Below are positions 34,301-43,195 of a DNA stretch of 64,000 nt, in pieces. Position 1 is the first letter of the stretch. The number at the start of each line of letters is the position of its first letter. The notes beneath the pieces were generated by a model. The model saw only the letters and a list, made by a program, of their open reading frames with translations. It was not told where the DNA came from and searched no databases. Where the stretch lies: positions 24,565,793 to 24,629,792 of the forward strand of contig OU744449.1 of NCBI GenBank assembly GCA_916610825.1, written 5' to 3'. Made by a program: the position numbers and the translations under genes. Source of the DNA: Haliclystus octoradiatus. Its lineage: Eukaryota; Cnidaria; Staurozoa; Stauromedusae; Haliclystidae.

Positions 34301-36380
34301 ACGAGTCATAGTACAGTATAAGCTATGATTGCTAGCCTATGCTATAATATAAAAACATGCAAAGAATAAGTCTTATTAAAGTTATTAGGAAAGGCTTTGT
34401 AGGAGAATACTTACGGGATTTGGACTACCAGAGTTTATTTCATACATCCGTATATGTTGGTATCCTATTAGAAAATATGAAAACATTATTTGCATTAAAA
34501 GTGGAAGACAATTTCAGAATAATTTGTTTCAAAATTTATAGTAGGCTACAATGAAACATGTTTATAACAGCCAACTATGACAGGTAGATACATTAACTAC
34601 TTTATGCAGCTGGTCTTTATATACAGGGTTGATTCAATAGAATATATTATTTTAGGCATTTACAGAGTCTAATCCAACTACACGTAAGGAATTTCATGTC
34701 AGGCCATCTTGTAAACACAACGCATAATAACAATGGTCGTCAGATGATATGGCTAGAATGATGAACAATTGATCATCATAATTGATCATCAACAGGGTCT
34801 AAGATGTAGGAATTGTATTTTCCACAAGCAAATTGCACAACAACATATTTTGATGTACAGTAACAGCATTAAGACCGAGTTTTTGTCAAGGTTATGCGAA
34901 GGGGAAGGTCTAAGAAATTTCTGGATGATATTGATTTCGAATCAAGGCTTTTTACAAAATGTATGCTAGGCAGAAATAGGATGGCCCACTCCAATAAAGA
35001 GACACCGTTTATACAACTACTGTACCAGCCTACCAATGAAATAAACTGATAATGAAAGAAAGAAGGTTACAAACCTGCTGCAGCTAGCAATTGTTTATCA
35101 GGTGTGATTGCCAAATCGTTGACTTGCTAACAGAAGATATAAACTATACCTTTAAATACAGTTAACATTGCTTGATATCCTATCATTGGTGCAACTGAAA
35201 AGTTAGACATTTTTGCAACATGGAACAGGTAAGACAGATGTATAGCGTTCCTATTGAGTCACAGTAAAAAGAGTTAACAAACCACAAACCACAGCAGTCA
35301 CAGTGAGTGATTTATAGCTTTTCTCGAGACCGGGTCCAACAAAAGTAGGAACCGTGGAATTCTAGATTCTGGGAGGTTAGAGCAAATTCATAAGAAAATT
35401 GATATTCTTGATGATTTATTGGTCACACATCAACAAAAAAATTAAGCAGAAGATGGCGAAATATCTCTAGGATTCCAGAAGGCTGGACCTTTTGTCGGAC
35501 CTTGCTCATGACTCACAACACCTTGAGTGTTCAAAAGAAGGCGATACTTCCTATATTACAATACTAAGTTCCATACAGCAGTTATGAAATTATATGCCTC
35601 GCCAGACTGATATCTTTGCTCGCATATCAGCAGGGTTCAACAAAATGTTTTACCTTCCTGAAACTTTAAATTTTTAGATAAACTTTTGAGTAATTTTACT
35701 GATAAAAAAACGTAAAATCGAAGCTTTCTTTTAGGTTTATATCCAGCATTTCGCCTTTTCCTTCTGAATTTTGCTGGCCCTCCGCAAAGTAGGTTTCCAA
35801 GTTTCCAGACTTTGTCGGACCCTGCATATCAGACCAATAATCTGCTTATTAATACCACTCACACGAGTTCTTCATGTGCTTGTTTTTATCTTTACAATGA
35901 TTTATCATCATATCACATTCAATATTTGCATTTTTCAATCATATTTTCTCTGCTTTAGGCCTACATTTATTATTTTTGCTTTCAATCTTTATCTTCACCT
36001 TGAAACTTGATTGACTTATCCTAGCATACAATTAAGCTAATCTACGCTATTAACAGTAGATTAAAGTAAAGCTAAACAAATAAAGCAAAACTTATGGAAC
36101 ATAGTTATTGTGATGTGTCATCTCTAAGGATCGTTGAAATGTTTAAATTTGTTGTTGATTAGTAATTTATATATATTAAATGAAGTAGCCTAGTTTTTCT
36201 TATCTCAAGGGATAGTTCGTAGTAATTTTTTTTATTACAGTAGATTCGCTCAGTTGCAATCAAACTTACCGAATCAGGATGTTGAACAGTTCTGAGACAT
36301 ATTCCACTATGCGCTTGCCAGAAACGAATTGTATGATCATACCCAGCCGTGGCAAGAAGCACTTCATCAGCTGTTCCCAT
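22383..36380 (-). CDS. MLST8: mLST8 / GbetaL, WD40 subunit of TORC1 and TORC2 (10 coding exons, 313 aa)
   Basis: Coding exons on the minus strand: 36270-36380, 35075-35126, 34415-34464, 33662-33774, 32624-32699, 31928-32002, 26518-26595, 25147-25271, 23585-23727 and 22383-22501. They join in frame to 942 nt with GT-AG borders. mLST8 is a seven-bladed WD40 propeller that binds and stabilises the mTOR kinase domain. Diagnostic blocks: [20 protein letters not shown] at the N-terminus, [73 protein letters not shown], and a C-terminal SRLW followed by [11 protein letters not shown]. Human mLST8 is 326 aa, so the length is normal. The gene converges on Axin. Its 26596-31927 intron contains a full gypsy element in the same orientation, inserted 18-19 bp downstream of a splice donor, which could disturb splicing in that allele. 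Confidence 0.97.
24175..24310. repeat. Cluster of GTTCATGAAC palindromes (mLST8 intron)
   Basis: Repeated 'gttcatgaacaattcataaa', 'cagttcatgaacatttcatg' and similar motifs, related to 21420-21625 and 33299-33510. Confidence 0.6.
24545..24735. repeat. Cluster of GTTCATGAAC-like palindromes
   Basis: 'gttcatgaacggttct', 'ctgttcatgaacacc' and 'aactgttcatcacctgttca' recur at irregular spacing within the mLST8 intron. Confidence 0.5.
24802..25018 (+). repeat. tRNA-derived SINE, family B copy 1
   Basis: The tRNA-like head has an A box (TGGTGTAGTGGCTAGGGCG) and B box (GGGTTCAATCC). It is followed by the family body 'ggttggcgtcaggaagagca', 'ccccggtgaaaaaaagctg' and 'tacccggtttgtggaaaaat', and an A-rich tail. 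Copies lie at 43552-43764 (minus) and 55651-55796 (truncated). Confidence 0.85.
25410..25590 (+). repeat. MITE family T1 copy
   Basis: Full-length copy from 'acagtcaaacctgttataat' to 'tatacaggtttgactgtat', with 'cacctgtctatagtggtcac' inside. The ends form terminal inverted repeats. It lies in an mLST8 intron. Confidence 0.9.
26637..26816 (-). repeat. MITE family T1 copy (inverted)
   Basis: The inverse orientation of the 25410 copy, beginning 'acagttaaacctgtatataa' and ending 'ataacaagtttgactgta'. It lies in the mLST8 intron that also holds the gypsy element. Confidence 0.9.
26997..27209. repeat. Left copy of the 213-bp direct duplication flanking the gypsy element
   Basis: The segment from 'ctgtgtacagggtcc' to 'aagtggatattg' is repeated at 31700-31912 with two visible substitutions. 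It contains a T2 MITE copy ('gatttattggtcaaacatca') and a decayed T1-like end. Its right edge abuts the left LTR exactly. Confidence 0.95.
27210..27428 (-). repeat. Gypsy 3' LTR (219 bp)
   Basis: On the plus strand it runs from TGTAGAGTTCTG to GAATACTACA. It appears identical to 31445-31663. Confidence 0.95.
27573..31412 (-). CDS. Gag-Pol polyprotein of the gypsy element (1279 aa, single frame)
   Basis: The polyprotein encodes capsid, protease, reverse transcriptase, RNase H and integrase, the machinery for copying and inserting the element. Seen in order: gag (about 1-190); two zinc knuckles, C199-x2-C202-x3-H206-x4-C211 and C218-x2-C221-x4-H226-x4-C231; a Lys/Ser/Arg-rich stretch (250-280); a protease with LIDPGST (D325; Pro where most family members have Thr or Ser); RT with YIDD at 591-594; RNase H with D739, the MERE motif and TDHK (D805); integrase zinc HHCC (H965, H968 or nearby, C997, C1000); and a DD35E core D1027, D1080, E1116. 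It has no internal stop or frameshift, so gag and pol are fused without a recoding site. The start ATG lies only 12 bp after the primer-binding site; a second ATG two codons on is also possible. It appears capable of activity. Confidence 0.95.
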   Translation of the reverse strand: MRMATFRGRLPPEFDPGQRNAYDRFTKWKATFSNYMLATDLDEKSEEKKLAILYNVAGDDFRRFAKKNCQFGQLVENSTNVLTEIERILKPQRRNLEYRCRLLDLKQTHDETIHEFLQQLRALYQESGYTDRNLTGELLIRDLLIRGIKNDDAKRLVLQQDIDNLEIDQCMRLISTFETVSDTVLTPSTSDTNAVIDDCKYCGKNHVRGKCPAYRKTCSKCGRLNHFNSVCLSKSKVSSHSRDRFDNRDASTSSKNKYDNKKSDKRNSKSKSKSRSERAAAVVYSDSDSSDTPSDSSFAVHSNTPGKRAYVDLWAFDKKITFLIDPGSTSTMIPFNILKYAKDLTQPTDKFVKPWNSKAIRITAEGTVGLSASPNHSPLKITAKCTDNMTCPLLSYSDYLNLGGQPLTLPKEYFVQINETTLLGSIGTATLQMKPNAQPAVQGARKLPFRLHESVSNELDRLENLGIIERVLKPSKWLSPIVVAKKKNNKIRICGDFRKLNESIQRERFVIPTADSFFAKLNGAKLFSILDLESGFHQLKLDESSSDLTTIATHRGNYRYLRLPFGVSSAPEIFQRTMTDHLSDLNGCMVYIDDILVYGKDKAEHDLNLSAVKERLNSIGAKLNKSKCKFAQRELLYLGHTISDEGISPDQQKIVEALSLSAPTTIAEARRVLGMLNYLQKFLPNLSTNVKSIRDIIKGQFDNEAVNSAWKHVKVALAEAAKTTFSFYDCNARTAILCDASPYGLGAVLMQFINNNWIPVLTASRSLTSTEQKYSQMERELLAIVFGATRFRQFILGGTVEFWTDHKPLESIWLKPFEAIPPRLQRMMLRLQQYGSNIIYKPAKENMNTLPDTLSRSPSIKNTPELSVNDYSEICSIAIDDFEHFLDPNFVTLRDVELETAASNALTRVIEAIEYNNWSSIPEVLEPYFKERFDLSVLQKPRVLMRGTQVVIPSSLRERLIKLAHDSHLGLKTTLSQLSSVWWPGLSAEVKSTIASCETCREVSQRWPELELKPSEVLPPWHTLATDIFHVDGKPYLSVVDYGSRYPEVFPLKHEKTPEVIDALEAIFCRHGPCLELMSDNGSQFTSKKFKRFCKSWGVVLRNSPPRYPRSNGMVERFHRTFKYRWTRTDDLTRTQRLRHVLFTIRSTVHRMIGTSPLHALMGRKPVTPIPAVSSSKPVNVNHQIKAKAAMKLFHDPQKLVSNLPTPNEGERVILRDGGGDIIRGNVISSSPRRTTVETESGGTLVRARSHVRTTSRLTRSGRISKPPVRFDPSNPDTH
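31425..31443 (-). promoter_or_regulatory. Gypsy primer-binding site (tRNA-Ser)
   Basis: On the minus strand, one base after the LTR, TGGCGCAGTTGATAGGATT matches the complement of insect/animal tRNA-Ser ends of the type ..AATCCTACCGGCTGCGCCA at 16 of 19 positions. The assignment relies on remembered tRNA sequence. Confidence 0.65.
31445..31663 (-). repeat. Gypsy 5' LTR (219 bp)
   Basis: Partner of 27210-27428. On the minus strand it starts TGTAGTATTC and ends CTCTACA. It should carry the element's promoter. Confidence 0.95.
31664..31699. repeat. 36-bp filler made of iterated LTR-end sequence
   Basis: Between the right LTR and the right copy of the 213-bp duplication lie short units resembling the LTR terminus ('tatgaatactaca', 'aatactacac') repeated three to four times. 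Such filler is typical of template slippage or end-joining at a junction. Confidence 0.8.
31700..31912. repeat. Right copy of the 213-bp direct duplication
   Basis: Differs from 26997-27209 by two visible substitutions (gtccGaca for gtccAaca; gccTataat for gccAataat). It ends 15 bp from the 3' edge of mLST8 exon 31928-32002, so the uninterrupted intron originally continued from this segment into the exon. Confidence 0.95.
32188..32265 (-). pseudogene. tRNA-like sequence (pseudogene or SINE head)
   Basis: On the minus strand there is an A-box-like 'ttggcgtagcgcatttggag' and a perfect B-box-like GGGTTCGAGTCC, at normal tRNA spacing. The anticodon arm pairs poorly and there is no oligo-T terminator at the expected place. 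I therefore do not call a functional tRNA. Confidence 0.5.
32298..32385. repeat. Telomere-like 43-bp repeat, 2 copies
   Basis: 'gggtggttatcacgtgat' starts two 43-bp units (32298 and 32341), each ending in degenerate CCCTAA arrays ('aaccctaaac', 'cctaaccctaaccct'). The CCCTAA/TTAGGG type is the common animal telomere repeat. Confidence 0.75.
32824..33190 (+). repeat. tRNA-derived SINE, family A copy 2
   Basis: The head has TTAGCTCAGTTGACAGAGC (A box) and GGTTCAAATCC (B box). The body and the 'tacattacttttt'-type end match the other copies. Flanking direct repeats ATGTTTTTGAT (32813-32823 and 33191-33201) are an 11-bp target-site duplication, showing insertion by target-primed reverse transcription. 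Confidence 0.92.
33299..33510. repeat. Cluster of GTTCATGAAC palindromes
   Basis: Repeated 'gttcatgaacagttcatgaa' and 'tttaacgt..atgaactg' motifs in both orientations, interspersed with 'aaatggcacc'. The most regular of the four clusters in the window. Confidence 0.65.
33877..34051 (-). repeat. MITE family T1 copy (inverted)
   Basis: From 'gcgaaacctgtgtataacgg' to 'ataacaggtttgactgtat'. Full-length and little diverged, in an mLST8 intron. Confidence 0.9.
34549..34680 (-). repeat. MITE family T1, partial copy
   Basis: It begins 'aatgaaacatgtttataaca' and keeps the 'ataggtagata'-like and 'atacagggttgattcaatag' boxes, but loses the far end. Confidence 0.65.
35330..35504. repeat. MITE family T2 copy
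   Basis: Bounded by 'ccgggtccaacaaaagtagg' and 'ccttttgtcggacctt', with the central 'gatttattggtcacacatca'. The inverted ends match CAGGGTCCGACAAAA. It lies in mLST8 intron 1. Confidence 0.8.
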
Positions 36381-37908
36381 TTTTCAAACAAATCGTCAAA
36401 TAATAAAGGATAAGACAGAAAGGAGTTGTTAGATCTCCTTGATAACCTGCAGAAAGAAAACTTTGCTATTCAAGAATATCCCCTGTTGGTGGGTGGGCAT
36501 TTTTAAAAGCTTTATTTTTCTGTTTCTTATTTAAATCTCAGCAACTTCTACAATGACGGGAAATTACGAGAAACTTCCAACTTTTGGCTCATGAAGTGAA
36601 AATGGATCAAATGCTATTTTCCTTTAAAACAATTAGCAAATTAAGTTATTTGAGCTATGTTAATTATGTGTCATATTGATTGATTTTCAAATAAATCACA
36701 CAAAGCCTTGCACAGGACAAGCTTGAAACACTCCCTGGAAACCTCGGCTTATTTTGGCAAAATTGCAATAATTTATTTTGAAAATAATCAAAATAGAATC
36801 ATATAGTGTAACTTTGTTAATATCACTGTCCTGGTGCAGGCAAAAATTGTGATAATATGCGAGACATAACAGGGTTGAACCAGCGGTTACACCGAATTAC
36901 AATTTTAGCCAATACATCAAAGGTGACATTGCCATTGGAGCCAAAAATTTTGGCAAAGAGTAGCCTAGCTAATTAAATTTTGGGTAAAAAACATCAAATT
37001 ATAAACAAATAAAATGCGTTTGTTGCAACTATCCATCTTGCACAAGTTAATGTTGACTATTGAAGTCCTCAGCACAGAAATGATGATTATGTATTTGTGT
37101 TCTTTTGCACTGCTGGACTGCTCTGACTCTCAAAGCAGGCGAGCAATAGCCTAGTAGGGATGCAGCAAGCAACGCACTTCAAGATTTAACTCGTAAAAAA
37201 GTAACATCAGGGACTTACCACGCAAACTTTCATTGGTCTTGGTAATGAAGTATACTGTAACCTATCACAGCGTATGTATACGCTTATTTTTATAGTGTCA
37301 AATGCTCAAAATACTACTACCAAAGTAACAATCCTACTTTCCGTTAAATTTCCTTTTTTCCAGTTTTCAGTGGAAATGTTGTTGTGGCCTCGCACATATC
37401 TTTTCAAAAGTCGCGTAAATAAAATTCAGTCTATTTCGAACGTTATGCTTTGAAACTTTATAGAGCGACCACGTTCAAATAGTGACCATGATCAGTAATA
37501 AATAAGATGTAGTTGTTGAAGAAAATTGAAATTCTGAAGTCGAATTTCAAATGCTTCATATCGATCAAATTAATTCTGAAGAAATTTTAACAATATTTTT
37601 GAAATTTGATCTACTTTGAATCATGATGAAACTTAACAATTTAAATAAGAAACTGGTTACTGGACGCCATACTTTGTTACAGCATCGTGTCATTCGTCAT
37701 GAATTATATTTTTATTTTGAAAGTTTCTTGTCAGCAATGACAGCTTGTTTAGCAAATATGTTACGCAGAATGATATCACACAAACAAACAAACTAAAACA
37801 AATTCAAGTTATTAATAATGGATACAAATATTAATGATTGACTTTTACAAACTAGGATAGATATAAAGTACTCTACACATTTCTGTGATTTTGTACATTC
37901 AACGATTC
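36381..37908. other. Upstream region of mLST8
   Basis: Probable 5' UTR and promoter of mLST8, then AT-rich intergenic sequence. No exon, RNA gene or clean repeat is visible to me. The transcription start cannot be placed. Confidence 0.4.
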
Positions 37909-37918
37909 AGTGTAGAGA

Positions 37919-38285
37919 GGGGTGATTAGCTCAGTTGGCAGAGCAACCGAACTTCAGATCGTATCATATCTGATCGACTGTGGTTCAAATCCCCCTCAGG
38001 TCAACTCAGCCTTGACTTTATCTGAAACATCAAATGAGTACCATCTAAGGATGGCGGATGGAATGGTTCAGAAGGAATTGCATTGTGAGTAGCTGCGGCG
38101 CATCGTTGCGCATTGACAACCAAGGCCTATCTGCCATGAAATCTGTTGAAATTGATCTGCAGTGTCGCGGCTGAGATCTAAGGAGCGTTTAACATCATTG
38201 CTCTTAGCGAAAAGAGCCACTCCTCTAGAAATAGAGGAGTGGTACAGGTGCCTTCGGTAGGGCGACACCATCTACATTACTTTTT
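37919..38285 (+). repeat. tRNA-derived SINE, family A copy 3
   Basis: Near-identical to copy 2, with A box TTAGCTCAGTTGGCAGAGC and B box GGTTCAAATCC. A 10-bp target-site duplication AGTGTAGAGA lies at 37909-37918 and 38286-38295. The high identity between copies 2 and 3 suggests recent activity of this family. Confidence 0.93.
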
Positions 38286-38519
38286 AGTGTAGAGAAACTT
38301 TATCAATTATAATAAGATAGAAACTACCTTTATCATGAAAGTAGCCATATACATCTTTTATGTAATGTATTATATATTTTACAGACTCTTCAAATGAGCA
38401 AGTACAAAGTACAAGTACATCCATTTAAATAAGATGGTAAATTACTATATGTTCGCAAGAACACAAAATATGTTCAAACTTATGAAACACATTGAAAACA
38501 AGGCAAATTTGATCAATTA

Positions 38520-38905
38520 CCACAATTCTACAATCTGTGTAGTAACATCGTCAGTCCCATAGAAAAAAAGGGGAATCGTAGAGACATTTTGACAATAAGA
38601 TAATTCTTAAATATAGTTTTCTATCATTCACTATGATATTCTGAACTGCTTCAGATTGGAAAATGTTTCAAAGATGCACCGGAAGTAGTCACAAGCTCTT
38701 ACGTAAAAACTGAGAAAGAAATCACAAAGAGCTTAAAACTATTTCCGATGCACCTTTTAAAATAAAATAACTTTTGACTCTGGAATTAGTTTAGAATATC
38801 ATAGTGAATAACTGTTGACTATTCCTATAACGACCTAATCGTCAAAGTGTCTATACGATTGGTTGATTTTTTCTATGAGAATATGCTACTACACAGATTG
38901 AAGAT
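38520..38905. repeat. Foldback element (~385 bp)
   Basis: 'ctacaatctgtgtagtaaca' at the left is inverted at the right as 'atgctactacacagattgaa'. Inner pairs include 'gatgcaccggaagta' with 'tatttccgatgcacc', and 'cactatgatattctgaact' with its inverse. The whole element forms one long imperfect stem and has no ORF. Confidence 0.8.
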
Positions 38906-38923
38906 TCGCAGATGAAATCACCT

Positions 38924-38929
38924 TTTATT
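38924..38929 (-). terminator. Possible poly(A) signal of the L1-domain gene
   Basis: AATAAA on the minus strand, about 130 bp downstream of the stop codon at 39059-39061. Confidence 0.4.
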
Positions 38930-39058
38930 GTGTTTTATAAAGTCGCATAAATTATAGGTTGAAGGTTTATCTTGACCACTGAATGATAACATGATGTATC
39001 TAAATACAACAATTGACTTGGAATTAGCCAAGTAATTCAGCTGATAAACGATACATCA

Positions 39059-39286
39059 TTATTTCTTCTTCTTCTTCTTTTTCTCAGGTTCATTTTCCTC
39101 GACTGTGTTTGGTAATGAATTATAAATTGGTAGCGCAACAGAATCGGATGTTTTTATGTGAATACTTTGAATATTTTCCCATCCTCTTGGTACACATTTT
39201 GCAATCTGTGAACAACATTCAATAACATTCTCTTCAACTGCATCGGCTGACTGACCAGTATGCCCAACACGAACAGAACTAAAATA

Positions 39287-39377
<91 letters not shown>

Positions 39378-42300
39378 TGAACTTTTAAAAGAAAACAATT
39401 CATAAGTCAAATCCAAATTCATACCTGCACGGACCATGACCGAATTCAACAGTAGTCGACATGACAGTTTTATTAATTTCTGATTTGAGATCAGGTTTTA
39501 ATAAATTGATCGGTGTTGGTTGCCTAGGAACAATAAAGAATGATCAAAATAGCTATGACTTTGATTATGATAGCTAATAGGTATTGTTCTACAGAGTGAG
39601 TTGACAATCTGACATTCACATACTTTATATGTACGGTACATGCGTAATACATTGATACAGTGAAACATGTAAATGTAAACAGCCACTAATGACATTCACA
39701 TACTTTATACGTACGGTACATGTGTAATACATTGATACAGTGAAACATGTAAATGTAAACAGCCACTAATGAGGTCCAGATAAATTGACCACTACAGTGT
39801 AACCCGCTTATGTGCAACCTGGCTTTGAAACCCGTTAAACAATTTTCTGGTCAAGTCCTTGGTAAACAATTTCGGATAAAAGCAATGAAAAACGTTGGAA
39901 ATTTTGACTTGCACTTGAACAGGTTAGGCTACACTGTATAGGCAAGTAGCAATTTAAACAGAGTCGCTTCAATATAATAACTCTTTTAATATCCTACTGA
40001 AGTGGTCATTATAGGCAAGTGGTTGATACATTATATAGAAGTTGTTGGTGTACAGTGAAACCTGTATATAACTAGCCTGCGTACAATCTCTGAGGTTAGT
40101 TTCTGAAACCATAGGGTCTGTTAACTAATGTGCGATTTTCCGCCCATCGAAAATAGCATCTATATAAAGGTGACAGTTATAATATGCTTGATTGTAGTAG
40201 GTTTGATTATACCACCCTTCTAATTCATCCAGGTTACGGTAGACATAGTACAGTAGTGCTACTGTAAATATTGAAAAGCCTACTATATCACAGTTTTGAG
40301 TTTTGGATTAATCCACACTGCCTCCCCTCAGTGATTATATTCATTGAGTAAAACTAGTTTGGAGCAAGACAGGTTTTGTTAATAATATGTAACTTACTTC
40401 TTTTTACCAAAGAATGCTTTACCAAGACATTTAGGAAGTAAATGATAAATACGATCATCACATATGAATCGTTCATAGCTGGCGCAGAGCTTTCTTTTGT
40501 CATCAAATGATTTGTAATTCTTACGTAATTTTGTAAGACTTATTACCTAGAGATTAAAGAGAAAAAGTTTAATAATTCAATAATTCAATAGAGTCCTAAG
40601 CAACAGATAGCTACCCTGCATGCAGAGTTTGCAGACCAGGGTCCGACAATAAGTTCAGTCTTCTGGAATCCTAGAGGCATTTCACCATTTTCTTCTGGAT
40701 ATTTGTTGATGTTTGACCAATAAATCATTAAAAATATCAATTTTCTAAAAATTTAGAAGATTTCATTATTTTTATCACAACCGGGTACGCTAGTAGATCT
40801 TTTTCACTGGGGTGGAAGATGATGTTGAAATGTCTCTAGGAATCCAGAAGGCTGAACATTTCGTTGGGCACTTCATACGATTTCTAAAACTATCCAACAG
40901 AAAAATTCTATATCGGAAGATTAGAACCAATGTACGAGAAAAGTAGGGATCGCCGAAGTCTGAGCTAACTTGATCAAAATGAGAAGTTTGTAATTTTTGT
41001 GAATCAAATTTAGTTGGATTTCTATAGACATAATCACTTTGTAAAAACTCTTGCGATTTAGAGGCTAGATTCTAATATCTTGCAGACCTTTACGGGAAAG
41101 GCGCGTGATCGCTCCTGCGCTTCTTCGAGCGCCTTGTTTACACTTTTGGAGAGTGTTAAATAGAGCGCCTGGACAACACCTTTCTGATTTATAATAATAT
41201 AATAATTCTCCAATTAGTTGGTAAACAATTTATCAAAACTTCATCAGATCAATTTCAAACAAAACTGTTTTGAAAAATCTAAATAGTCCAACAGTCTTGA
41301 AAACGAGTTTAAGAGCACATGGTTTTCTTGACGTTGAAGAAAAACGAAAATTGGTAAGAAAATGAATTGTCTTTATCCAAACTGAAGACAGTTTAATTCA
41401 AACTAATAACTAATTTAATATAATGATTTAGTCAGTAATGTATAATTTTATCGATATAAAACTTTGTCTACGTCTTTTCAACTCGAAAATCAATAAAAAT
41501 TTCACTTTACTAACGGTATGAAATTTGATCGTGTCGTTATGGGAATACATGCGCTATTGTTCTCAAACAATATATTTCGAATAATGTTAATCATATAGAA
41601 TGATGTAGTTTACAATTTTTGTTGCGTGCGTTTTTCGTAGATTTTTCTCTCGTTTTAAAACTTTCTTAACCTTGTCTCCCTATCAGTAAAGAGTTTCACA
41701 AATGGAGTGCAATTCAAAAAATTAATTTGAAAAAAACCTAGAACTTTTTGAACGAAAAAAAGTGTTTGGATATATAATATTTTTCGCAAAAAAGTAAAAT
41801 TATTTTTTTCACAATGGCTTGATGATTAAAAGCCAGATCTGCTCTTCTTGATGTAAGTTATAAATGAACATTGACATTTGTTTTTCCAAAATCACTCTTC
41901 TACAGCTCTCCTAAACATTTTGAGGAGAGTGATTTATCACTCTCCTTTTCATTTAGTCCCGTAGAGGTCTGATCTTGTTTGTGATGTAAATTGGATTTTA
42001 TTTCACTTCAGAATATGAAATGAGCAATGTCATGATAATTCTGAATCTATTTGGAAGATGGTTTATATAGGAAATATTAAAATTTCTGACCCAGTCATGT
42101 CTCTTGGATTCCACTGAAATTATATAGTGTTTTTAATAAAGATAGTTATTGCTTCTTTTGCTACGCTGTGGGAAAAATTCATAAGAACATTTTAGGAAAA
42201 ACTAAGGATTCCCCAAGGTACAATATATTCGACCCTGGTTACAATAATAATTTCATTCCTATAAGATCGTGTAGACACCTATATAATTCCCATCAACATT

Positions 42301-43195
42301 TTTGCTGTCATATCTCAGATTTTATCAATCCGAATTGAAAAATACATTTCACCATTGATGAATAAAAGCTAATTCTGTGTGTGTGTGCGAACATTTGTTT
42401 GTATTATGCGCACATTGACAACATGCATACCTTAGACACATTCTCAATGCCCTTGGACTTGAGATGCTCTTTTACTGCTTTTCCTGGTTGTTTTGTGAAA
42501 AGACAAATTTCACAGTCTTCAGATAATGGATTTGGCAATGGCCTGATAAAAATAGACAGAGTGATAAAAACTTTTAAAATAAAAACGTAAAAATAATTGT
42601 AAACTAGTTGACAGATACAGTAGCTTACATCCAGACACTAATGGTACCATTGCCGTACTACCGGTACATCTAAAGTGACTTTATTTCTATAATATGCCTA
42701 TCATATATATTCTGTCTTGTAGGATATATGTTGTAGGGTAGTACACATGATGGATCATTAGCAAATTATGATTCTATTAGCTTTACATACCAAAATAAAC
42801 TTTTTGGATTTATCCAAATGTTTATGGTTTATAGCTAAAGAACTGGAAATCTGGTAATTGCACGGGTAGATACGATTGATTTAGAGTTTAGTATTGGTTT
42901 TCCAAGTATCACACAGGTAGGACCTATCAGGGGTAGGATCACAGAAACATAAATTTCAAGAATTTCAGGAGTCACATTCATACATTACTTTTTGCCATAA
43001 GAATTTTGGCTGAAAATCAGTGAAGGTGAAAATCGAGAACACTTACAATAATTTTGGCTTTCTGTCCGGCTTAGGGATGTTTTTCAGCGATAATAAAATC
43101 CACACGGACTGAGAATCACCAAAAATTGCCTTTTTGGTTGACTCACTCTTCTTTTTGGACAGGTAACTGTACAAAGCTGGAACAGCCAATGAGAC
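39059..43195 (-). CDS. RSL1D1: Ribosomal L1 domain-containing protein, RSL1D1-like (5' exon not located)
   Basis: Coding exons on the minus strand, 43047-43195, 42431-42542, 40398-40546, 39425-39523 and 39059-39278, join in frame to 729 nt (242 aa plus stop) with GT-AG borders. RSL1D1 (yeast Utp30/Cic1 relatives) is a nucleolar protein of ribosome biogenesis with an L1 fold. Recognised blocks: ALYSYLSKKKSES, then ILLSLKNIPKPDRKP; EDCEICLFTKQPGKAVKEHL; SLTKLRKNYKSFDDKRKL; FICDDRIYHLLPKCLGKAFF; and SVRVGHTGQS near the end of the L1 domain. The protein stops after a seven-lysine run just past the L1 domain, so the long basic tail of human RSL1D1 (490 aa) is missing. The first exon with the ATG should lie right of 43195 but I could not identify it. 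Confidence 0.88.
39285..39376. repeat. (AAT)n microsatellite abutting a splice acceptor
   Basis: A pure AAT array of about 92 bp starts six bases from the acceptor of exon 39059-39278. On the transcribed strand it reads (ATT)n and occupies the position of the polypyrimidine tract and branch point. Confidence 0.95.
39640..39800 (-). repeat. Decayed T1-like repeat with a tandem duplication
   Basis: The segment 'gacattcacatactttatat' through 'aacagccactaatga' is present twice (about 39611 and 39692), followed by 'ataaattgaccacta', a T1 box. Confidence 0.55.
40639..40875. repeat. MITE family T2 copy interrupted by a SINE B fragment
   Basis: It starts 'cagggtccgacaataagttc' and continues with the T2 body ('gtttgaccaataaatcatt'). 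It is then broken by 'accgggtacgctagtagatc' and 'tttttcactggggtgg', which resemble the inverted SINE B tail, before T2-like sequence resumes ('aatccagaaggctgaac'). Confidence 0.6.
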
